A stretch of DNA of 18,026 nucleotides from Minisyncoccota bacterium (GTDB lineage: Bacteria > Patescibacteriota > Minisyncoccia > UBA6257 > 2-01-FULL-56-20), in the NCBI GenBank assembly GCA_031291905.1, contig JARLIC010000144.1:1-18026 (forward strand), read 5' to 3'. The notes below the pieces were generated by a model that did not search any database, was not told where the DNA came from, and saw only the letters and a program-made list of their open reading frames with translations. The first letter of the stretch is position 1. Every line of letters begins with the position of its first letter. Shown in pieces: positions 13,119 to 18,026 of the stretch. The translations under genes and the position numbers were made by a program.

Positions 13119-14129
13119 TTATGGTAATGCGGGATCCACGTCGGCCGGTTCTTTGTGGGTGCCCGTCAAAAACTCTTCCGCGACGGCCTTCACTTCCGCC
13201 GCGCTCTCGGCGTCCATGAGGCGGATGCGGAGCTCCTTCGCGCCGTCGAATCCGTTCGCATACGCTTTGTAGTGCTTCTTCATCACCTCGAAGTTCTTGA
13301 TCTTACCTTCCTTCTTCGTGAGATCGCTTTTGTATAAAGACTCGAACACTTCGGTATGCCGCACGAGCCGTTCTATCTTTTCGCGCACGGTCGGTGTTGC
13401 ACCGCCGAAGAACCACGGGTTGCCGAATATGCCGCGGCCGATCATGATGCCGTCGAGGCCGGACGCTTTCGTTTTCATGCGTGCGTCGTCGAGCGATGCG
13501 ACGTCACCGTTGCCGATGGCGACGGTCTTCGGCGCATAACGGTCGCGGAGCGCAACGACCTCCGGCGCGAGCTCCCAGTGCGCGGCAACCTTCGACATCT
13601 CGCTGCGCGTACGCAAATGCACCGTAAGCGCGGCAAGGTCCTCCTCAAGGAGCGCGGGTAGCCATTCGGCGAGCTGGTTCTTCGTGTAGCCGATGCGCGT
13701 TTTTACGGAGACGGGCAGGCCGTGCGCACCTTCCTTGGTGGCGCGGATTATCTGCTTCGCGAGCTCCGGCTGTTTTATGAGTGCGGCGCCGGCACCCTGC
13801 TTTTCCACCGCGCGGTCGGGGCATCCCATATTGATGTCGATGCCGTCGAAGCCGAGCTTGTAGATGATCTCCGCCGCGGGCGCGAACTGCTCCGGCTTTG
13901 CGCCGAAGATCTGCGCCACGATCGGGTGCTCGTCCTTCTCGAACCAGAGGTCGGGGAGCAGGTGTTCCTTGCCCGACGAAAGCAGGCCTTCGACGGAGAC
14001 GAATTCGGTCCAGAAGACGGTGGGCCGTCCGCATTCCGCGAACATGCGGCGGAAGGCCTCGTCGGTGACATTCGCCATCGGCGCGACGGCAAAGATGGGT
14101 CTTTTGAGCCCGTCCCAGAAGTTTTTCAT
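13119..14129 (-). CDS. dus: tRNA-dihydrouridine synthase (Dus family)
   Basis: 336 aa from the ATG at 14129. This is an FMN-dependent TIM barrel that reduces uridine in the tRNA D-loop. Landmarks: AVAPMANVTDEAFRRMF near the start (FMN/barrel strand 1), catalytic C103 in INMGCPDRAVEKQGAGAALI, K143 in VKTRIGY, H171 and R173 in VHLRTRSE (HLRT rather than the common HGRT), IGNGDV, and DGIMIGRGIFGNPWF (FMN phosphate site). The helical C-terminal domain follows. The start is chosen because a TACAAT box ends 7 nt upstream; the longer frame, including an ATG three codons earlier, overlaps that promoter. Which uridines it modifies cannot be stated. Confidence 0.93.
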   Translation of the reverse strand: MKNFWDGLKRPIFAVAPMANVTDEAFRRMFAECGRPTVFWTEFVSVEGLLSSGKEHLLPDLWFEKDEHPIVAQIFGAKPEQFAPAAEIIYKLGFDGIDINMGCPDRAVEKQGAGAALIKQPELAKQIIRATKEGAHGLPVSVKTRIGYTKNQLAEWLPALLEEDLAALTVHLRTRSEMSKVAAHWELAPEVVALRDRYAPKTVAIGNGDVASLDDARMKTKASGLDGIMIGRGIFGNPWFFGGATPTVREKIERLVRHTEVFESLYKSDLTKKEGKIKNFEVMKKHYKAYANGFDGAKELRIRLMDAESAAEVKAVAEEFLTGTHKEPADVDPALP

Positions 14130-14136
14130 TGCCCCC

Positions 14137-14145
14137 ATTGTATCA
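14137..14145 (-). promoter_or_regulatory. Extended -10 promoter of dus (leaderless)
   Basis: On the minus strand, TG-A-TACAAT ends 7 nt before the ATG at 14129, placing the transcript start at or within a base of the start codon. The first copy of an 11-bp direct repeat overlaps its extended portion. Confidence 0.6.
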
Positions 14146-14168
14146 TAAAGGAGTGTTTCATAAAGGAG
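14143..14168. repeat. Tandem 11-bp direct repeat in the dus/prepilin divergent region
   Basis: TCATAAAGGAG occurs at 14143-14153 and again, identical, at 14158-14168, a 15-bp period. It lies in the 128-nt divergent intergenic space (14130-14257), adjoining the dus -10 box. It may be a binding site or a short duplication. The rest of the space shows only the prepilin promoter. Confidence 0.6.
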
Positions 14169-14242
14169 CCGTTGTGCGTACGCGGAGGCCCAACGACCCC
14201 CCTCTTGTTTCTCCATTTTCTCAATTTTCCTGCCATTCCTCA

Positions 14243-14251
14243 TGTTATAAT
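14243..14251 (+). promoter_or_regulatory. Extended -10 promoter of the prepilin gene (leaderless)
   Basis: TG-T-TATAAT ends exactly 6 nt before the ATG at 14258, so the A of ATG is the expected +1. No Shine-Dalgarno is present. This decides the start against a longer frame that begins at 14129. Confidence 0.7.
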
Positions 14252-14257
14252 TTCCCT

Positions 14258-15493
14258 ATGCATTTTCACCGGCGAAAACCGATTTCCTCATCATCTTCCG
14301 CCTTCACCCTCATCGAGCTTCTCGTGGTGATCGCGATCATCGCCATTCTTGCGGTAGTGGTGGTCCTCACGTTGAATCCCGCCCAACTCTTGGCTCAGTC
14401 CCGTGACGCGAACCGTGTTTCCGACATGGCGACCCTCAACACCGCCTTGGGTCTCTACTCCACGGATACGGGAGGCGTAGGGAAGCTTGGCACTTCCACT
14501 CTCGTCTACACCTCTTTTTCCGATACTTCGAGCACCTGCGGCACATTGGGATTGCCTTCTCTTCCCGCAAGTTCCACCTACAACTGCACCCCAAGTACTT
14601 CCACCCGGGCTATCAATGGTTCCGGCTGGATCCCCATCAACTTCCAGAATATCAGCGCAGGAGCTCCTTTTGGATCGCTCCCCATCGACCCCGTGAATAC
14701 CTCCAGTTCGGGCCTCTTCTACGCCTACTCCACCCAGAATGGTCAGTTCGAGGTCACCGCCATCCCCGAATCACAGAAGCAGAAAGCATCATTAGGTGCA
14801 AAGCCCATCATCCCCAACTATCCCGACGTCATCGCGAACGGATCGAACCTTACCCTCAGCCCGCTTTACAGTTCGGCAGGCCTGGTCGGCTACTGGCCTA
14901 TGGACGAAGGCAACGGATCGACGACCATCGACCAATCGGGCAATGGAAACGGAGGGACCTGGTATGGCACGCCCGGAGGAACGAACAGCACGTACTATGT
15001 GGGAGGCAAGGTGGGGAACTATGCGGGGTATTTCAACGGAGGCGCGGATGGTGATGTAAACTCGAACTATATAGGCATCGGAGTCATACCCAACCTTACC
15101 GCAATACAATCAATTGTCGCATGGGCTTTTTCCACCAACAGTGTCACGCTTCCCACTCTTTTTTCGGAAGGAGGTTCGAATCATGAAATAGATCTTTACG
15201 GCTCGTGGCGCATATGTGATAACGGTAACGGGTGCGGCGGCCCTCCCGTAATCCAAAACATATGGTCGTTCGTGGTGGTGACCTTCGACGGATCCAATGA
15301 AAAATTCTATTTGAACGGTGTAATGGTCTATTCTCAAGTGGGAACCACAATAAACACCCCCGCGGCTGCAGCTATAGGCGCAGAGGGCCCACAACACTAT
15401 AGAGTGTGGAACGGTCTTATCGACGACGTCCGGGTCTATAATCGAGCGCTTTCTCCCGCCGAAATTCAGGCGCTTTATAATGCGGAGAAGTAA
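14258..15493 (+). CDS. Type IV prepilin-like protein with C-terminal LamG/concanavalin-like domain
   Basis: 411 aa. The short basic leader MHFHRRKPISSSSSA is followed by FTLIELLVVIAIIAILAVVVVL, the class III prepilin signal, with cleavage by prepilin peptidase between A15 and F16 and the conserved Glu at E20 (position +5). The helix gives way to a pseudopilin-like region with RDANRVSDMATLNTALGLYSTDTGG. From about residue 208 (GLVGYWPMDEGNG) to the end (IDDVRVYNRALSPAEIQALYN) is a LamG-type jelly roll, a carbohydrate- or surface-binding fold often found at the tips of extracellular proteins. It probably acts as a surface-displayed minor pilin or adhesin; partner pilus genes are not in the window. 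gpsA follows after 41 nt with its own promoter. Confidence 0.9.
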   Translation: MHFHRRKPISSSSSAFTLIELLVVIAIIAILAVVVVLTLNPAQLLAQSRDANRVSDMATLNTALGLYSTDTGGVGKLGTSTLVYTSFSDTSSTCGTLGLPSLPASSTYNCTPSTSTRAINGSGWIPINFQNISAGAPFGSLPIDPVNTSSSGLFYAYSTQNGQFEVTAIPESQKQKASLGAKPIIPNYPDVIANGSNLTLSPLYSSAGLVGYWPMDEGNGSTTIDQSGNGNGGTWYGTPGGTNSTYYVGGKVGNYAGYFNGGADGDVNSNYIGIGVIPNLTAIQSIVAWAFSTNSVTLPTLFSEGGSNHEIDLYGSWRICDNGNGCGGPPVIQNIWSFVVVTFDGSNEKFYLNGVMVYSQVGTTINTPAAAAIGAEGPQHYRVWNGLIDDVRVYNRALSPAEIQALYNAEK

Positions 15494-15522
15494 CCGGCCG
15501 CGGCGCAGGCGCATAAAAGATA

Positions 15523-15528
15523 TATAAT
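15523..15528 (+). promoter_or_regulatory. -10 box of gpsA (leaderless)
   Basis: A perfect TATAAT ends exactly 6 nt before the ATG at 15535. AGAGG between them could be a weak Shine-Dalgarno, but it would lie upstream of the predicted transcript start. No -35 is visible in the GC-rich upstream sequence. Confidence 0.6.
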
Positions 15529-15534
15529 AGAGGC

Positions 15535-16515
15535 ATGGAACCAAAATCTCATGTGACGGTCATCGGTGCGGGCGAGCTCGGTGCGGCGATCGGCGGCCTG
15601 CTGCAGAGGAACGGTATCGAACCGGTGCTGTGGGATGCCGACCCCGCGCGGGTGCCCGGCCAGGGTCCGCTCGAAGATGCGCTGAAGGATGCGGATTGTA
15701 TCCTGTTTTGCGTGCCGTCATGGGCGATGCGCGCCGCCGCGGGCGCGGTACTGTCAGCCGATACTCTGCACAAAGATGCGGTCGTGGTCTCGTTCGCGAA
15801 GGGGATGGAGGATGCAAGCGGGAAGACGATGACGGAACTTTTTGACGAATTGTTTCCGGCCGATGGCGGGCGATCGTTCGCCGTGGTGGGAGGTCCGATG
15901 TTGGCGGAGGAGATTGCCGCGGGCAAGAGCGCGATTGCGGTGTTCGGGTCAAAAGATCCGCGCGCGCTCGACATGTGCCGCTCACTTTTCGCTTCCGCTT
16001 CCGATGGTGACGGGGCCAGCGGCAGGAGCGCTCAAAATATTAGAATGGAATTTTTGAACGACCCGCTCAGCCTTTCGTTGGCGGGCGTGCTCAAGAACGT
16101 GTATGCGGTGGCACTCGGCGTCGCCGACGGACTCGGGCTTTCGGAGAATGAGAAGGGATGGATCGCATCGGTGGGGATAAAAGAGATGGCGGCGGTCGCC
16201 ACGCTCTTGAACGCGGATCCGGCGGTCGTGCTCGGCGCGGGCGGTGCGGGCGATCTTATCGCGACCGGCTATAGCGCTTATTCGCGCAACCGCGGGATCG
16301 GCGCGGAGATCGCGCGCACGGGGACGTGCGCTCTGCGGGGAGAGGGGACCGTATCACTTCCGGCGCTCAAGAGAAGGATAGAGGGAAGAAGGAAAGAGGG
16401 GGGAGGGGAAGAAAAAGAAGAGCAGTTCCCGCTTCTCGAACTGGTGCACACCGTAAGCATCGAGTGCAAGCCCGCGCGTGCGGCGTTCGACGCGTTTTTC
16501 CGCAACGGGGTATAA
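15535..16515 (+). CDS. gpsA: NAD(P)-dependent glycerol-3-phosphate dehydrogenase
   Basis: 326 aa. It reduces dihydroxyacetone phosphate to sn-glycerol-3-phosphate, the backbone for bacterial phospholipids. The N-terminal Rossmann motif is GAGELGAAIGGLL (11-23). Further marks are SFAKGME (K89), GGPMLAEEIAAGK (119-131), catalytic K187 in GVLKNVYAVALGVADGLG, GGAGDLIAT (D240) and SRNRGIG (R251, N252). Two low-complexity insertions stand out: SASDGDGASGRSAQ (about 154-167) and a charged RRIEGRRKEGGGEEKEEQ stretch (280-297). The latter lies in a purine-rich tract at about 16370-16425. The core is intact, so the enzyme should be active. Confidence 0.92.
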   Translation: MEPKSHVTVIGAGELGAAIGGLLQRNGIEPVLWDADPARVPGQGPLEDALKDADCILFCVPSWAMRAAAGAVLSADTLHKDAVVVSFAKGMEDASGKTMTELFDELFPADGGRSFAVVGGPMLAEEIAAGKSAIAVFGSKDPRALDMCRSLFASASDGDGASGRSAQNIRMEFLNDPLSLSLAGVLKNVYAVALGVADGLGLSENEKGWIASVGIKEMAAVATLLNADPAVVLGAGGAGDLIATGYSAYSRNRGIGAEIARTGTCALRGEGTVSLPALKRRIEGRRKEGGGEEKEEQFPLLELVHTVSIECKPARAAFDAFFRNGV

Positions 16516-16555
16516 CGATATAACGAGGAGCGCCGTCACCACCATCATTATTCAC

Positions 16556-17296
16556 ATGCATACACGCACGGTCATTGAACAACTCGGATATTCCCCGCAC
16601 GAGGCGGCGGTGTATCTTGCGGCGCTCGAGCTCGGTGGGAGCACCGCGACGGAGATCGCGGAAAAAGCGAAGATGCCGCGTACGACGGTGAATCTCATCA
16701 TCCGCCAGCTCCACAAGAAGGGGCTAATGAACGCGTACCTCAAGAGGCGGCGCAAGATATGGACCGCGGAAAATCCCGAAAGGCTTCTCGCCGCGCTCAA
16801 GGAGCGCGAGACGGCGCTCAAGGTCATCCTTCCGGAGCTGCAGTCGCTCCGGCGCGAGACGGGCGTGAGGCCGACGGTTCGTATCTACAACGGCATAGAG
16901 GAGATACGGCAGATCCTTGGCGATATCCTCGATACCAAGCATCATATTTCCGCGATCGTGTCGTGGGATTCGTGGGTGGAGGCGCTCGGCAGGTCCCACG
17001 TCGAGAACTTCGAGGAAACGCGGCACCGGCATTTTTTGCGCGTCCGCCTGCTCACGCCGCGCACGAAGCTTTCCGTCGCGCTCAAACAGAAGGACGGCAG
17101 CGAGCTGCGCGATACGCAGTTCCTTCCCGCATCGGTCGCGATCGGCAACGCGAACTTCATCTACGGCAACAAGGCGGCGATCATGTCGCTCAACGCCAGG
17201 CGCCCGGTGGGGATAGTGATAGAGGACGAGGATATCCACGCGGCGATGGAAGCGTTCTTCGAGAGTCTTTGGCGCGAGAGCGAGCGGCCGCAATAG
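16556..17296 (+). CDS. TrmB-family winged-helix transcriptional regulator
   Basis: 246 aa from the ATG at 16556. The N-terminal winged helix (about 6-75) reads QLGYSPHEAAVYLAALELGGSTATEIAEKAKMPRTTVNLIIRQLHKKGLM, a TrmB/MarR-like DNA-binding domain. A coiled-coil linker (about 76-104) and a C-terminal effector domain of TrmB type (about 108-240) follow. The C-terminal domain is related to phospholipase D-like regulatory folds and lacks visible HKD motifs. TrmB proteins often sense sugars or metabolites, but nothing here fixes a ligand. GAGGAG lies 25 nt upstream of the ATG, too far for a usual Shine-Dalgarno; TATAAC at 16511-16516 and 16519-16524 are possible -10 boxes. The gap after gpsA is 40 nt, so co-transcription is plausible. 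Confidence 0.82.
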   Translation: MHTRTVIEQLGYSPHEAAVYLAALELGGSTATEIAEKAKMPRTTVNLIIRQLHKKGLMNAYLKRRRKIWTAENPERLLAALKERETALKVILPELQSLRRETGVRPTVRIYNGIEEIRQILGDILDTKHHISAIVSWDSWVEALGRSHVENFEETRHRHFLRVRLLTPRTKLSVALKQKDGSELRDTQFLPASVAIGNANFIYGNKAAIMSLNARRPVGIVIEDEDIHAAMEAFFESLWRESERPQ

Positions 17297-17310
17297 CGGA
17301 TTTTTTATCA

Positions 17311-17338
17311 AGCCCTCTTTTTCCGGGCTATTTTTTTT
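17311..17338 (+). terminator. Intrinsic terminator after the TrmB-family gene
   Basis: Stem AGCCC (17311-17315) with GGGCT (17325-17329), a 9-nt loop, then A and eight T. It overlaps the last codons of the convergent patatin-like gene and has no T-tract on the minus strand, so it acts only on plus-strand transcripts. Confidence 0.75.
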
Positions 17339-18026
17339 GGCGATAGATCGAACGCCACACGCGCTTGTACCAAGGGATATGCTTCTTCGTTTTTTCGGTT
17401 GCGCGCCGTTGTTCCGCGAGCGCGCGGATCGAGGGCAGCATCTTCGTCGTTACCCGGTAGCCCTCGTTGATGAGCGCGTCGGTCTTGTCCCAGTCGGACG
17501 AGGTGAACGCCTCGAGATGCGGCTCGATGACGAGGTCCGCTTCCTTGCCGTGCATCACGCTCTGCTGGTGCACCATGATGTCCATCGAATTCACCATCAC
17601 GCCGATGACGCTCTTCGGATGGGGGAACATGCGCCATCGCGCAAGGTTCACGCCGATCGTCACATCGGCGCCGAGCGAGGCGAGCTCCGTGACGGGAAGG
17701 TTCTCGACGAGGCCGCCGTCGACGAGCAGGGCGCCTTCGTGCGATACCGGCGCGAAAAGGCCGGGAATGGAAGTGCTTGCCATGACCGCCTTCGCGACGT
17801 TGCCCGCGCGGAAGACGACCTTGCCGCCCGTTTCGATGTCGGTCGCGACGATGGCGAGCGGGATCTTCGCGTCCTCGATGCGCGCATCCTTGCCGATCAG
17901 TTTATCGATGAATTCGCCGATGACCTCTCCGTTCGCGAGTCCCATGGGTGAATATGCCAGTTTCGACATCTTGTACCAGCTGAGTCCGCGGGCAAGTTCG
18001 GCCACTTTCTCCATCGGGACGTCGAA
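17328..18026 (-). CDS. Patatin-like phospholipase/acyl hydrolase, 5' end outside the window
   Basis: The frame stays open to the window edge, so the N-terminus is missing and the Met nearest the edge (18014) is probably internal. About 232 residues are visible. The catalytic Asp is in LLVDGGLVENLPVTEL, the DGG motif of patatin/RssA-type hydrolases, preceded by MASTSIPGLFAPV and followed by ADVTIGVNL. The serine nucleophile (GxSxG) and the Gly-rich oxyanion motif should be in the missing part, so activity cannot be judged. The C-terminus is very basic (KTKKHIPWYKRVWRSIYRQKK region), which may help membrane association. The family cleaves acyl chains from membrane lipids or acts as a Ser esterase. 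Confidence 0.88.
   Translation of the reverse strand, partial: FDVPMEKVAELARGLSWYKMSKLAYSPMGLANGEVIGEFIDKLIGKDARIEDAKIPLAIVATDIETGGKVVFRAGNVAKAVMASTSIPGLFAPVSHEGALLVDGGLVENLPVTELASLGADVTIGVNLARWRMFPHPKSVIGVMVNSMDIMVHQQSVMHGKEADLVIEPHLEAFTSSDWDKTDALINEGYRVTTKMLPSIRALAEQRRATEKTKKHIPWYKRVWRSIYRQKK

Noticed and set aside
14129..14257. Upstream extension of the prepilin protein
   Set aside because: It would put 43 residues before a normal prepilin leader and runs through both divergent promoters; the -10 box 6 nt before 14258 fixes the start.
16370..16425. Purine-rich tract inside gpsA as a frameshift or sequencing error
   Set aside because: The reading frame continues into conserved C-terminal GpsA sequence, so it is an in-frame charged insertion.

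Overview
The window reads as a dense, GC-rich bacterial chromosome segment, most likely from a member of the Candidate Phyla Radiation (Patescibacteria, Parcubacteria-like). That placement is inference. It rests on the gene mix (prodomain-less S53 peptidase, compact M13 peptidase, prepilin fused to a LamG-type domain, TrmB-type regulator, MscL with a zinc-ribbon tail), on very short intergenic spaces, and on many genes that lack a Shine-Dalgarno and have a -10 box almost on top of the start codon. TAA, TAG and TGA all serve as stops. I see no tRNA, rRNA, CRISPR array or insertion sequence.

Layout. 20-541 (-): anchored extracytoplasmic FMN-binding protein. 674-3841 (+): two peptidases (M13, S53). 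3900-4112 (-): small Cys/His protein with its own Shine-Dalgarno and terminator. 4263-7569 (+): core genes gyrB, then secE-nusG-rpsR behind a strong promoter. 7553-7701: an unusually elaborate palindromic RNA/DNA structure that includes the last codons of rpsR. 7755-8294 (+): PAP2 lipid phosphatase. 8305-13042 (-): a block running, in transcription order, response regulator, putative 34-aa ORF, six-TM histidine kinase, two-domain terpene synthase-like enzyme, MscL. 13119-14129 (-): tRNA-dihydrouridine synthase. 14258-17296 (+): prepilin/LamG protein, gpsA, TrmB-type regulator. 17328-18026 (-): patatin-like phospholipase, cut by the window edge.

How the genes may work together. gyrB and secE-nusG-rpsR are housekeeping. 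The accessory interest is the minus-strand block. An OmpR-type regulator and a membrane histidine kinase sit directly upstream of, and the kinase overlaps by 44 nt, a 667-aa protein. That protein carries a class II cyclase-like motif (DLDD followed by T) in its N-terminal half and class I Asp-rich motifs (DDFLD and DDAHD) in its C-terminal half. It is followed by mscL and, convergently, by a PAP2 phosphatase that could act on prenyl diphosphates. A signal-regulated terpenoid or prenyl-lipid system at the membrane is a reasonable hypothesis, but the product and signal cannot be read from sequence.

A second theme is expression mode. For at least six genes (S53, PAP2, mscL, dus, prepilin, gpsA) a good -10 hexamer ends 6-9 nt before the start codon, which predicts leaderless mRNAs. 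It also fixes several start codons.
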